Shown here: piece by piece, positions 24,103-35,729 of the stretch | Layout: each line of letters starts with the position of its first letter | Position numbering within the stretch: the stretch's first letter is position 1 | The notes under the pieces: generated by a model | What the model was told of the DNA's origin: nothing | The model's database searches: none | What the model saw: the letters and a program-made list of their open reading frames with translations, nothing else | Translations under genes and position numbers: made by a program | Source: Nectonema munidae | Taxonomy: Eukaryota; Nematomorpha; Nectonematoida; Nectonematidae | DNA: 64,000 nt | Assembly (NCBI GenBank): GCA_030549495.1 | Contig: JAUIRK010000959.1 | Span: 186,001 to 250,000 of the forward strand | Direction: 5' to 3'

Positions 24103-24530
24103 GGGCTTTTGTCAGGGGGAATTTGTCTAGGGGGGGGGGGATTTTGTCAGGGGGAGGGAGGGGTTGTCCGGGGGGCTTTCCTCCGGGCCCCGCTTTTTTA
24201 CCCTATTGTAGTAATAAATCTCATTTTACTATAGCTTAGGACATTGTATATTATAGGATATATGAAACATTTTTGGTTTGTATTTTTTCTTTTAATTGTT
24301 GGACTTTGATTAATGTTTTTATGAAAGATTTCTATGTGGGGTGGGGGTCGATATGAAGACAAATGTTCTATGAAGGGGTCGACAGGTTAAAAAATTTGCA
24401 TAATCCTGCTTTAGTATAATAGACTTACTAAATAACTAATCAAATAAAATACTTCTTTCTAATAAGTTGGGCTTTGAAAGAACGACTTAATCTACTCGGG
24501 GCAGGACAAAATCTTCCGCGGACAAAAGCC
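24103..24530. mobile_element. Element with G-rich iterated inverted ends
   Basis: The left arm begins GGCTTTTGTCAGGGGGAATT then TGTC, GGGGGGATTTTGTC and GGGGTTGTCCGGGG. The right arm, reverse complemented, begins GGCTTTTGTCCGCGGAAGAT then TTTGTCCTGCCCCG. Ten terminal bases match. Flanks show no convincing duplication. The left arm is exceptionally G-rich on the plus strand. Confidence 0.5.
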
Positions 24531-24704
24531 TCATATTAAAATCCTTTTAGTTATTCGTTATATGAACTCATTTAAGCTTGAGAGAAGAATTTCTAAATTT
24601 TCGTAGTTTTCAAGAGTTAAGGATTTGCTCTGTGACTTACGGCTGGGCAAAAAGGTAATACACTCTACAACCTTTTAGACTCATGCATTTATTAGAAACA
24701 TTTT

Positions 24705-25880
24705 CTCAAGTAAGGAGGAAAAGCATTAAAATTATGTGAAATTATTTATTTAAAAAGATATGTCACTTTTTTATGGATTTGAAATTCGGTGTCAATATAT
24801 CTAAAAAATGAAACACTCTAAAATTTAGAAAAAAAGGTAAAATTATAAACATATAAATCCATTCTTTATCAGGGACTTTCGTTTCGTATATTTTGGTTTA
24901 GGAAACTTCTTTTAGATATTTTGATTATTGGAGATAAACGTTTTCCAAAATAAGTTTTCAAATTTTAGTTTAGTAGATTTTTGAAGTTTTGATATCAATA
25001 ATTTTAATTATCTGAGATCTTTGTTTCAGAGATTTGGTTGAGGGGATTTTGGTTGTAAAAATTTTGGCTTTCAAAAATTTTGGTTTTCGGCGGATTTTGT
25101 TACCTCCATCTTTTGATACCATTTTCATCAAGCAGAAAAAATTTAATAAAAGATGCAGCTAGCGATTTTAGAAAAAGTCACAAAATTTGAAGGGATATGA
25201 TTCAGCCAATTTTCTACAATTAAATTTTTCTACAATTAATTTTTAAAATTTTTGGTTTTCCGGAATTTTGGTAGAGGGGATTTTAGTTATCGGCGATTTT
25301 GACTTGGTACCATCCAAAAGAATATGAAACAATTTTAAACTTTTTTTTGTATAAATTTCTTTGACTTTGAGAAAAAAAGAAAGTTGCATTTTTGATAGGG
25401 GGATTTCTGAAGCGGAATTTGAAAGTAGGATTTCTGAAGAGCAGATTTTTGAATAGGAGATTTGTGAGGGGGATTTTTGAACGGCGACGTTATAAACATT
25501 TTAACAAGTAAGGAGAAAAAACATTAAAAATTATGTAAACTTATTTATTTTAAATAATTTATCACCTCTGTATAGATCTTTAATTCTCTATCAATATATC
25601 TAAAAAATGAAACACGCTAAAATTTAGAAAAACAGGTGAACTTATAAATTTGTAAGTCTATTCGTTATTGGAGACTAGTTATCCGCGACTTTTTTTAATA
25701 ATGGATATTTTGGTCATAGGAGATAAAAGTTTTGCGAAATAAGTTTTCAAATTTTATTTTATTAAACTTTGGGGATTTTTGTGTTATCAATAACTTTAGT
25801 AAGGGATCTTTGTTTCGGAGATTTGGTAAGGGGGATTTTGGTAGTTGGTTTTCAGAAATTTTGAATGAAATTTTAGATAC
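24705..25880. repeat. Diverged direct repeat, about 380 bp, spaced about 790 bp
   Basis: The sequence starting CAAGTAAGGAGGAAAAGC near 24707 returns near 25503 as CAAGTAAGGAGAAAAAAC. Both continue with TCAATATATCTAAAAAATGA, then ACTCTAAAATTTAG / ACGCTAAAATTTAG. Both end in iterated GGGATTTTGGTT / TTTGGTTTTCGG words. Looks like two old tandem copies of one repeat whose end has the iterated-motif style seen elsewhere here. Confidence 0.7.
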
Positions 25881-26081
25881 CTGCAAACAGATATCACATG
25901 TTTACAAGAAAAACTCATATATGCCTAATTTTGCACGTGGGGCTAAAAATAGTAATGCATGTTGTAATGTATTGAACAAATGATTGATCATTTTTTTTCG
26001 ACTACAGGCCTTATTTTTGTGTTTTTTGAGGTAGACCTTGTTCTGTTTGCAAAGATGTACACCTTGTAAGTATATTGTCAA

Positions 26082-26216
26082 ACACAATGTGTTATATAAC
26101 TGACCTTTGCAAGTTGTACAATTCAAATAGACTCTCCAATCTGACACCGAAGAACATCCTCTAATCAATTTATTTTGCTCAGTGTTGAAAATCTTTATGT
26201 CACATTTCAAACCCAC
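26082..26216 (-). pseudogene. Possible Ly6/uPAR-like exon relic
   Basis: The minus-strand frame reads GLKCDIKIFNTEQNKLIRGC then SSVSDW and NCTTCKGQLYNT. The spacing C...RGC...C-x-x-C...L-x-N resembles the end of three-finger Ly6/uPAR-like or DUF753-like secreted domains in arthropods. Those normally finish C-x-x-C-x-x-x-LCN; here the final Cys is Tyr (LYN). The sequence GCAAAGGTCAGT within it would also serve as a splice donor. There is no start codon in frame, with a stop directly upstream. I treat it as a pseudogene or old exon; chance similarity is possible. Confidence 0.3.
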
Positions 26217-26615
26217 TCATCCACATTACGATTTTCTATCATTAAGAGTCTAAAAACAGTAAATTCATTGAACATTTAAAATTTTGTTGTATGAACATTG
26301 ACAACTAACTATGATAATACTATGAACTTTGAAGTATGATTTGTGGACGATTAATATATGAAATAGTACATTTTTCCACAAGTTGTCCTTTATGATGTAT
26401 AAAAGAGACTTTTGTAATTCAACAATGAACATCACAAATGATTTCATCAGAAAAAGAACTTTTGAACTTGGATTGGTTGACAAATATTCAAGCTGAGTAT
26501 CTGTTCATATCACATGATAATAGTAAAGTACACGGTACTGATAAAAAAGCCTAAGATCATAAAGAACATTCTCCCTAATTTACACAGCAAATCAGCCAGC
26601 ACATTTTACCTATAA

Positions 26616-28614
26616 GTCTACATATGTAGATAGTGGTGTCAATTGTGTTTTTGTACATTTTCTTTTTCAATGATGACAAAAACTTTATATTGATTAAAAT
26701 TATGTATCCATTTTATGAAAAAATATTACGTCATTAATTTATATCTTTTATTTTACTTAATATACAATACCTTTGAAAATAAGAAATTTATTATCAATCA
26801 ACGCATGAAATTTTGGTTGTTTCGGGTTGAGAACAGAAAGTTCAGGAAGTTTCAAACAGAAGTTCTTGTTGATTTTCTACAACCTGGATGTTGACATTTT
26901 TAAGAGGTAGAAATATTTTTTTGAATTTCTAAATTTTTACCATTCCATATTGAAGAAAATCTGACTTATTTTTGCCATTCGAGAAATTTTCAAGTTGTTG
27001 GTTCTTTCAAAAATAAATTGTTTAGCTAATTATTCTGTTAGTAGTTTCAGAAGACATATTCTTCAGTAAGTTTTTCTATTTTTCTCCAATTAAATGAAGT
27101 AATTGACACACATTAGGTCAATCATATTGAAAAAGTAAACCAGAAGGTATCTTCTGGCTTTTCTTTTGCATGTAAATCTTCAATTTTAAATCTGATAAAT
27201 CAACTCCTCCTTTATTTGTATTATAATGGAGAATTGCTTGAGGTTTTAAATCTACTCTATTAGATATTTCGTTTTTCACGTGGCAACTTGACATTAGAAG
27301 AACTTTTTATTCTTTTACGACAATATGATAACAACATTATTCTCTTAATTTCTTCCCATAAAAGTCTTGTTTTGAATAAATCAACATTTTTTGTCGATTT
27401 TAGTACATCAGAAATTTCTTTTTTGTTCGACATTATTGTTACTGTGAGACCCTTTTTTAAAAGATGTTTCTAATAAGCCATATCGGACCTACTTGTCGTT
27501 CCTTTTCTTTGCCTGAATAAAGAATTGCATTTAACTCATAACCATTTTCTGCATCACAAAGCCAAAATTTCTTTATTCCATATTTACCTGCTTTCGACGA
27601 CATGTAAGCCCTTCCCGGGATGTAGCCTTTGAAAGGATACACTTGCTCGTCTATAGTCAGGGAAGCAGATGGAATGTAATACTTTCTAATGTTATGAAGA
27701 AACACGTTCAATACATCTCTAACGGCAGCAAGATTCTCTTCTTTTTCTCGTTCTTTCCGATTCAGAGCAATCAAAAAATTAAGCATTGAAAAAACAGACG
27801 CTCGAATACGACGTAATCGAATGCAACAATGTCGTAATAAATCGAAAAACTTAAAAATTTTATTCTTTGGCCCGTAATCTTCTGTTTGTTAACTTCGGCA
27901 CTTAGCTTCTTCAAAAAAACATAAAAAAGAATCAAGCTCAGATTTAGGGCAATGAGTTGTTCTCGAATCAACAGATGTCACAATATTTCTTGGGATAAAT
28001 TTCACAGGTGGAACATTTGTTGTCTATTTAGTGCATGATTTTGAAATGAAATTTTGATTTGGCTTTTTCTTATTTTAATTTTTAGAGAGTGAGAGTTTTC
28101 AACTTCGTAATTGTTATTTTGAGAGCATTTGTCATCGCTTTCATTGGAAAACTTTTCCCCATCACTCCAATTATATAACTCAGATTCAATCTCATAGAGA
28201 TGTTTTTCTTCTTCATTTATTTCAAAGTTTTGTGAGCTGCATGTATAATATATTTCTTCTTCTGAAGTTACCTCAAAATCATCTTCGAACAAAATATATT
28301 CTTTAAAATATTTGAGTTCCTTACCTCTTTCCATTTTAAAAACTTGAGCAAAGAATCAAAATTATTACCAGACTTTAAAAAAATAACTAAAAAATAATAT
28401 TGATGTAAAAAATTGAAAAATACATTAGTCTCCACATGTATACATTTGGGCAAAATAGGATAAATGTGCAAATATAAAAATGCTGATCATAATTTTTATA
28501 TTAACTTAGTCAGAAAGATATATAATGTTTATAAATCGTCATGAAATCACATGTGCTGAAAGTTTGCAAAAAATTTTTTTAAGATTTTAACAACGCTTGT
28601 CTACATTTGTAGAC
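26616..28614 (-). mobile_element. piggyBac copy I (family 5) with palindromic ends
   Basis: The left end carries GTCTACATATGTAGATAGTG (26616-) and the right end, reverse complemented, GTCTACAAATGTAGACAAGC. Each contains a near-perfect palindrome of about 16 bp. Between them lies a minus-strand piggyBac transposase remnant in about 2.0 kb, the usual size of a compact piggyBac element. TTAA flanks were not confirmed. A solo copy of the same word occurs at about 20414-20430. Confidence 0.65.
27083..28334 (-). pseudogene. piggyBac transposase, copy I
   Basis: From the right: an acidic N-terminus starting MERGKELKYFKEYILFEDDF (28334-), then NIVTSVDSRTTHCPKSELD. After a frame change come REKEENLAAVRDVLNVFLH and SLTIDEQVYPFKGYIPGRA, containing the first catalytic Asp (about 27660), then KAGKYGIKKFWLCDAENGYE. 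After another frame change the chain continues GLTVTIMSNKKEISDV and finally AILHYNTNKGGVDLSDLK (about 27220-27170) with both C-terminal Asp residues. The second catalytic block between IRNIF and GLTVT is missing or unrecognisable, and no cysteine-rich C-terminus was found. Dead copy of its own family. Confidence 0.85.
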
Positions 28615-28619
28615 AAATA

Positions 28620-29655
28620 GTTAAATCACGGCTAATCAGAATGTTTTGGGAGCGGGTAAAATCTGTTCAAGATAAATCCTTAAACAATTTCAAACACAGA
28701 TTGCAGAAAATAAATTTGTGATGAAAAAAGAGCTACCAAGAAAGGATCATATGATGAATAGCAAAATTACATACTGTAGTATAAGATATAGAATAAATGA
28801 CGTAGAGACTACGAGTCGATAACGAATTTGTAGCCAAAATGATGGATGTCCTATCGAGATAGCTAATTTACTGACTAATGATCTGTCACCTTCTAATTGG
28901 CATATCTTAAACTTTTTTTAAATTATGAAAGTAATTTTGGGGAATTGAAGATACAGGTTTCTTTATTTTAATTTGAAGTTGGCATAGAAAATGCATAAAT
29001 ATGTTTAACCATAATAATTCCATTATTTACCTCTTGTTTTCAAAATTCCATTTGATCAATATAAATTAGTGATAGTTACATATGAAGAAAAAAGTTACTT
29101 TATCAATTAATATAAATATGAATATTTTGGGTATTCCTTTACTATCCGATCACTTCAATCACAAAAATTTCTAAAACAATTTTTTTTCTTAGCTCTCATA
29201 GTATTATTATATTTGGAAACGGCGACGTATAAGCAGAATGACTAGAAAAAAAGATTAAAATTTCTTTTTTGATTTTCAGACGTTTTGGTTTTCGGACGTT
29301 TTGATCAGGCACTATCGTCATCATACTGCGACACTACATTGCATGACGCTTGACCAATTAACATTTTATTTTATATTCTTTGGCCCTATAAACAATTTGT
29401 AACATGGAATTTAATTATTTTTTTGCATAAAAACTTATTTACAAAAAATTCTTTGTGTAGATTTTAAATGTTATTAAAAATTAACTTGGAAAAAATCTTT
29501 ATTTTTCTATAAAAATGAATTTATATAAAATTGCTTTTATAAATTTAAAATTTTATAAAAAATAATATTATATTTTTTTCAAAACAATTTTTTCAACAAA
29601 AATTTTAATTGGAAAAAAAATAAATTTTGTAAAAAATTTATTTATAATATTTAAT
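28620..29655. other. Unassigned, with one solo iterated end at 29268-29308
   Basis: Contains GACGTTTTGGTTTTCGGACG followed by TTTTGATCAGGCAC, matching the right end of the MITE at 31.4-32.0 kb. No partner end was found. The rest is AT-rich without features. Confidence 0.5.
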
Positions 29656-30920
29656 AGCCCTCGCAGGACGACAATTTTTACAAAACGCGTAGGACGATCT
29701 ATTGGTAAAAAACTCCATAAGAAGATTAAATGTCTTCAAATTTTTTTGCAATAGGAAAAAATCCTTTTATTATATCTTTATAATATTTGTTACAATTTTT
29801 TTCTATCGTGTTTTCCATCCTTTCTTTTTGTTTTATTTTACAACTCTTTTTGAGTTTTTTAGAAGGCTAATTTGATGAATTTGATAATGATTGAGTCAAA
29901 TTCTTTCTTTGCATAATTTATTTTTATTCCAGGTGGCGTTAAGTTTTTTTAGTGAATTCTAAAAGTTATCAATTCATGATTTGTTCAAATTAATGAAGAT
30001 ACACAGCATCTTTTCATCAAGAAAATACTTTTATGGCGCTTGTGTTGAACTATGATGCATAAGCATTGTTAGATCGTGATTGGAACAGGTGAAAGTTCGA
30101 AGATGTGATTCAACCAACTTTAGATATCAACTTGTGATAGTATTTTCTGTGCAAATCATAATTTCTAAACGTCATATTTTAAAAACTTCAAGATCAAGAA
30201 GTTATGCCGTGAACTTCAACTTCTGAACTTGTGTCATATTCATCTTATACTATCAGTTTTAGTTTCTCAAAAAATGACGTCTTTCATATAAATGGATACT
30301 GAATGTAAAATTGAAAACAGTGTGAATGAATTATACTTGTGATATGTAAGTATTGAAAATTGACGTATTAGTGATTATCCTTTTCTCCAACTAAATGAAC
30401 AAATGAAACAAATGGTTTCTATGAATCATAGTACAACGCATGATGATCATTATATGAAAGAAGATGACGAACTTCATTATATTGCTATTGGGATATCCCA
30501 ATTGTGTTTTACATTTTGTTGAAGAGAAGAAATCATAACATAAAAAATTTGTTGACGTATTCACTCTCAAAACTTACATTCTATATTCTTTGTTTCCTTC
30601 TCTCCCACTTTTGATTCGGTTCTTCGAATATGAGCTCGTCTGATAGTGACTTAACTTCAAGTTCTACATATGTTTCCGATTATAGTACTATACTTCTACT
30701 GATATTCAAGGGGATATACCTCAGACTCTCTTATTGCCCCCGATAAAACAGAGTATTTCTGGCACACCCAAGAGGTCTAACAAAGGTCGGCCTTCACGCC
30801 GTAATATCAGAGACATTACAACGCATCCTCCTGGTCCTAGAAACGGAGCGAAATTATTGACTTCTCCTTTCTCTATTTTCAAGTTTTTTTCACTGACAGT
30901 TTGATCCAAAACATATTCTA

Positions 30921-32323
30921 GTGTACCATGGCTCATATGAAATTTAACTTTAAGTAAGCTTTTTTCTCCAATGTTATATGTCAAATATATATTGAAATGA
31001 CTTTTTGAATGATAACGTATTATGTTTTGCAGTACATGATTGGTTTTATAATCAAATGCCTTATAGTTATACAAATGAAAATTCATCAAAAAGTTATGTT
31101 CCCTAGAAAAACTTTGTTTTTTTGTGACGATCTGTAATACAAATAATCAATTATGAAATAATATTGCGGAATTCTATAGTATGCTACATTCGTATATAAG
31201 TTATGTGTTATATGTGTATCTAGTGACATAAAGATGACCGAAATATCTCCGTTGGCTCTTATAGTTTCCGTGGGTATAATTCTGAGGGTTAAAAATATTT
31301 TGTGTGATATAAATAGATATAATATATAAACTTGGAGTTCTAGAAGATTGTCACAATAAGACAAAGAGATTAGATGATACGTATATCAAGCAAAATGTAT
31401 GTCTATTGTATTGAATTCGAGTCAAAACACCTGAAACCAAAACGCCTGATACCAAAACACCCGATACAAGGACGTCTGAAACTTGAATCTACAAAAAAAC
31501 CTTTAAAAATTTAAGATTTTTTCATGTATCTATGCTTTTTTCCAATTATTATCTTATATTTATTTCTAAGAATATGTTCAATTTAACACTTTGTTGTTTC
31601 ACATGCATAAATAACAGATACAAGATTTCTAATTGATCAATCTTTTCGAATCGAAATACTCCTGAAATTTTGAACCAAAATCAGAAAATATTTATATTCT
31701 TGTTTTCCTGTTTAAATTAGTCACATCTTTTCTGGTTTCAAACTGATTTTCCGTTTAAATCGGTAGCTTAATTGTTTTTCAAACCAAAGAAATAATGTAT
31801 TTTTGTATGATCACTTTTATCTTTCAAGTCAAATTGATCACTATCATTTCGTGTCAAATTGACTGCTTTAAAAATTGTCCAAATAGAATAAACTTTAAAA
31901 AATAGAAGCGCCCGAATTATTATTTTCGGGCGTTTTGGTATTCGGGGTTTTGGTTTTCGGGAGTTTTGGTTTCGGGCGTTTTGGTTTTCAGGAGTTTTGA
32001 CCCGGCACCTATTGTATTTATTCTTGTATCTTATATCAAGATATAATATGAGAGAAAGAAGAGAGGAGGTTAGCTGTCAAAAGTACTTGTATTCTTTTTA
32101 CCTTTGTGTTTCGTGACAAACTCCGACTAGGTAACTTGATATTTGTGTGACAAGTATATAACTTTGTGTATGTGCATATAATTTATCACCATATTTTCGG
32201 TTTGTACAAATTATAACCTCAAAATGTGTTGTTGTATATTTGAAAGAGTGGTCTATTAGAGAGTCGTTTTAAAATATATTTGACTTTTTCTGCTTTCCAT
32301 TACTTATATTATTTACTTTGTAG
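30921..32323 (+). other. Putative intron of piggyBac copy A
   Basis: The donor side reads ATTCTA|GTGTACC and the acceptor side TTTACTTTGTAG|TGGGGAAAC after a pyrimidine-rich tract. Removing it joins SLIQNIF to GETSRHQNLKYC. Copy B has a segment ending in an AG acceptor at the same codon and phase (four bases before the GAA codon). Length is 1403 bp, about 800 bp without the nested MITE. Confidence 0.55.
31413..32008. mobile_element. MULE-like MITE, 596 bp, perfect 10-bp duplication
   Basis: Flanked by identical CTATTGTATT at 31403-31412 and 32009-32018. The left arm reads AGTCAAAACACCTGAAACC, CAAAACGCCTGATACC and AAAACACCCGATAC. The right arm, reverse complemented, reads GGTCAAAACTCCTGAAAACC, AAAACGCCCGAAACC and AAAACTCCCGAAAACC. 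Thus each inverted end consists of four or five copies of a unit of about 16 bp. The 10-bp duplication fits the 8-11-bp range of Mutator-like elements. No coding capacity. It lies in the intron of piggyBac copy A. Confidence 0.92.
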
Positions 32324-34433
32324 TGGGGAAACTTCTCGGCATCAAAATTTAAAGTATTGCTATGAAAAGTTCAGTATTCACCATCTCCTGCATATTTAGG
32401 ATGCATGCTTTACATGGGACAGTCAAGAAATCAACGTGTCGATCAGTGTTTTCTGACAAGTTTGGTGAACCTTTTTTGATTGCATCAATCACTCGCGATA
32501 TGTTTGTTCTAATCAATACCTATATTAGATTTGATTTCAAAACAACAGTCAATCTAAGTGATAAAATATGCAAAGTTCGGTTTTTACAAGAACATTTTTG
32601 TAAAGTGTTTGCAAAGTATTACTGTCCGAATGAATACATTACAATTGATGAGCAACTCGTTAAATTCCGAGGTGGATGTTTACTCAAAATTTATGATGCG
32701 TCTAAACCCGGTCATTACGGGATAAAGGTATATCATTGTAACGACTCAAAATCTTTCTACCTTTTACAGCCTGAAATTTATGTAACAGACTCAGCGAACC
32801 TGCTTATTTTAGCGGTAATTCTATAGTAAAGAGACTTATAGAAAGTATTGATTTTCCCAATGGCACAGGAATACTAGTTGACAGCTTTTTCATGTCCTAT
32901 GAACTTTGTGAATGGGCTAAAAAAATGATATTGCGATATTGAGAACTGTTAGGTCAAATAAACCTTCATGCTACATTTTTTTCGTCCTGAACATATGAAA
33001 GGTCTGAGACTGAATGAGTGTGAAAGCAGATTTCTTTAAGCTTTTAACGCCTCTCTTACAGCCTAGATACCAAGAAAACATGGTAAAAATTTTTTAAGTT
33101 TGTTTATATTATGTCGAGTCAACACATGAGTGAGATAAAATCTAGAAATAAAATATACTCGAGAGTATAACAAACCAGAAACAATTATTATGTATAATAA
33201 GTACAAAGGGGCGTCGATACTGCAAATAAGATGTTGATACGTCATATAGACCAAGTAGGAGGCGGCCTATGGAGGCCATTTTTTACCAATTATTTGGATA
33301 TATCAGCACTGAATAGTTGGATAATATGCTCTAAAATGACTCTAGCTTATTTCCAAGTATAAAAAGAGGTGGAAGAAAACACTTTATTAGACATTTGTGT
33401 TTAAGTTTGACTGAGGAATTTATGCGTTTCAGATCAAACAGTTCTAGCATGAGTAAAATAAGAAGAAATATTTTGTCTTTTTTCGGAGTCGAAACTACTT
33501 TTTACAGAAATGAACCTCAATCTTACGGTGGATTTTGCTCTGTAGAAGACTGCAAGCTAAAAAGTAGAGGCACGAGAAGATGTGACATTTGCAAAAAGTT
33601 TATCTGTAAGACTCATACAAAGTTAATATGTCCTTCATGTGAATAAATTTTATATATTTTTCTAGTTTTTTTCTCATTGTTGATATATTTATAGAGAAAT
33701 TTCATACACATGTCGATTCTCGAAGAAAACATTTAACTTTTACTAAAACATAGACTGACTAGCCCAAGACAGTATACCTTCTAGATTAGACTCGTTTGCT
33801 CCATAAGAAGATCCTAAGTCTTTTTGATTTGCCTTCACCAATTATGCGTAATGAATCCTAGAGATTTTTCTTTTGAACATATAATTTTCAATATTTTGAA
33901 AACTTTACATAACTTTACTAAAGTTGATTTCTTTTTATGGAAACTTATTTTTCCAAATTAGTTTAGTTTTTCTAATGGAAATTTTTTTATTTTGGTTTTT
34001 AAAAATTTTTGGCGTTAAGTTATATGTATTTCATTTAAAAAAACTTTAGAAAAAAATTGAATCAGTCAATCAAAAAAAATTTTTTTTCTTCGAATGAAAA
34101 ATAGTCTAAATAAAAATTACATAATATATTTATATTTCGTTTCGTATGTTTTTCTCTTCGAAAAACGAAGTCAAATGTCATGTGGAGTAAAAAGCCATAG
34201 TTCGTCCTGCGAGGGAAAAAATTGTTTTATTTTTAGTTTATTAATTACTTACTTAGCTCAATTTTTAAATCAATTTTTTATTCTTACTTAGCTCATCTTT
34301 TTATATAATTAAATTTATATTTGGAAAAAGAAATTATTTGTCGACGAAATCTCGTGTTTATGTCAACAACTGTAAAACTTAAAATTTTTAATATTAAGTA
34401 TACTACTTTAGATAAATTCTTTGTCCATCGAAT

Positions 34434-34709
34434 CAGGGCCGGCCCTAGATTTCGCGGGGCCCTATGCAAAATGGATTGCGCAGGGCCCAGTGTGGGTAGG
34501 AAAAAAGATTAAAAGTGAGAAATAAGATTTTGAAAAAAGAAAAGGGATTTGTTTTATAATTTTTCATTAACACAAAATGACGATCAAAGTTACTTTACTT
34601 TGCGAACCTTGCATTTAGCGAAATCATACAAAATATCATCAAAGTGAAAAATGAGAAGCGCGGGGCCCACTGCGGCCGCATAGGTTGCAGTGGCCTAAGG
34701 CCGGCCCTG
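34434..34709. mobile_element. hAT MITE, 276 bp, perfect 8-bp duplication
   Basis: Starts CAGGGCCGGCCCTAG and ends, reverse complemented, CAGGGCCGGCCTTAG. It is flanked by identical CATCGAAT at 34426-34433 and 34710-34717. CAGGGCCGGCCC-type ends are classic for hAT non-autonomous elements. The interior is GC-rich compared with its surroundings (GGGGCCC, GCGGCCGC words). No coding capacity. Confidence 0.95.
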
Positions 34710-35483
34710 CATCGAATCTCGTGATTTTGTTAAATATTATTATAAAACATATAATATTAAAGAAATTGTGTGTCGTCAGAATCTTGTGATTCGGTCAATA
34801 AGAATAAACTTAAAATTAAATATTTTTCTATATGACTCTTTTAAAAAAATTGCACAGTAATTCAAGTTTCCCTAAAAAATAATTTGAATGCGATAAAAGA
34901 TGAAGGGGAAATTTGATTTTGTCATCACCCAAAGAAACATGAGGTAGAAAGAGAATTCCTTCGAAATATAAATTTAATAGTGAAAATGTTAATTTTATAC
35001 TTGTCTACGAAATCTCGTGTTCCCATTTGGTATAGTTTTAAAATATCTGTTATAAAAAAGGAAGAGTTTCAATAGCAAAAACGATATGAAAGAAGAAAGT
35101 TGGTTAGTGGGGATTTACTTAGTTAGCTCATAACTGCTTTGTTAAAAATCAAAATAAGCAAGCGGCCAAGGGTCCACACAAATCGATAACAACTAAAAAT
35201 AAAAAAAATTATTGAAAAGGAAAAAAGTATTATTTGCAAATTTTCTCCATTTGATGCTGATATTATAACCAAAAATTAATCGAGAAGTTCCGCATCAGTG
35301 CGATTGCAAATGCAAGACCAACATCTGCACGTGTTCTCAACGTTAACTAGGAAATTTAGTAAGTTAAATTTTTTATTTTTTTTTTAAATATTTTTTTTCA
35401 TTTTTTAAGTGATGGCACAACTTGTGATTTTTAGATGCGAAACAATTTTGAGATTAACTCAGGAAAGGCGGGAACAATTTTGT

Positions 35484-35725
35484 AACAATAGCTTTATTAA
35501 TGGGCTGCCGTTAATTTCGTAAATAAGACGCTTCGTACCCGAGATATTTTATACCCATTTTTCAAACTTTTGGGTGCGAAATGACGAATTTAGGTACCAA
35601 ATGACTTGGTTATGAAATGTCTTGGTAAAGATATCTCTTAAACTCAAACCTCTTTGTACGCAACCCGAAAGAACGTTATTTTTATTTCGTTAAAAGGATA
35701 TTTCGATATAATAAAGTATATTACA
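35484..35725. repeat. Interspersed repeat with iterated AAATGACTTGG words (also at 47.55 kb)
   Basis: GGGTGCGAAATGACGAATTT, then AGGTACCAAATGACTTGG and ATGAAATGTCTTGGTAAAG run in series. The following stretch (CTCAAACCTCTTTGTACGC, AACCCGAAAGAACGTTATT) recurs at 47560-47665 in the same orientation. An inverted ATTTCGA word closes both copies. Interpreted as a family of small iterated-end elements. Confidence 0.65.
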
Positions 35726-35729
35726 ATGA

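Larger units (their letters stand above)
30631..33646 (+). pseudogene. piggyBac transposase, copy A, intron-containing
   Basis: Exon 1 starts MSSSDSDLTSSSTYVSDYS (30631), followed by SLIAPDKTEYFW, GRPSRRNIRDI and GAKLLTSPFSIFKFFFTDSL. An intron-like segment (30921-32323) follows. Exon 2 resumes GETSRHQNLKYCYEKF, then EYITIDEQLVKFRGGC with the first catalytic Asp (about 32640). ILVDSFFMSYELCEWAKK carries the second (about 32875). LRLNECESRF, then GVDTANKML with the third Asp (about 33215; Asn replaces the second C-terminal Asp). WRPFFTNYLDISALNSWI follows. The Cys-rich C-terminus is CSVEDCKLKSRGTRRCDICK and CKTHTKLICPSCE, ending at 33646. All three Asp survive, but several frame changes and stops break the gene. 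Confidence 0.88.
29657..34213 (+). mobile_element. piggyBac copy A (family 1), 4.6 kb with nested MITE
   Basis: The left end is CCCTCGCAGGACGACAATTT, with a second copy GCGTAGGACGATCTATTGG followed by AAAAAACTCC nearby. The right end, reverse complemented, is CCCTCGCAGGACGAACTATG followed by GCTTTTTACTCC. The inverted repeat of about 30 bp encloses a plus-strand piggyBac transposase in two exons. The intron (30921-32323) contains a MULE-like MITE. TTAA is not directly adjacent to either end (nearest at 29651 on the left), so the exact termini are open. Confidence 0.75.

Noticed and set aside
17567-29308. One large element between the iterated ends at 17.57 kb and 29.3 kb
   Set aside because: The words are related (AAAACGTCCGAAAA and its reverse), but 12 kb of several independent transposons lies between and no duplication is visible.
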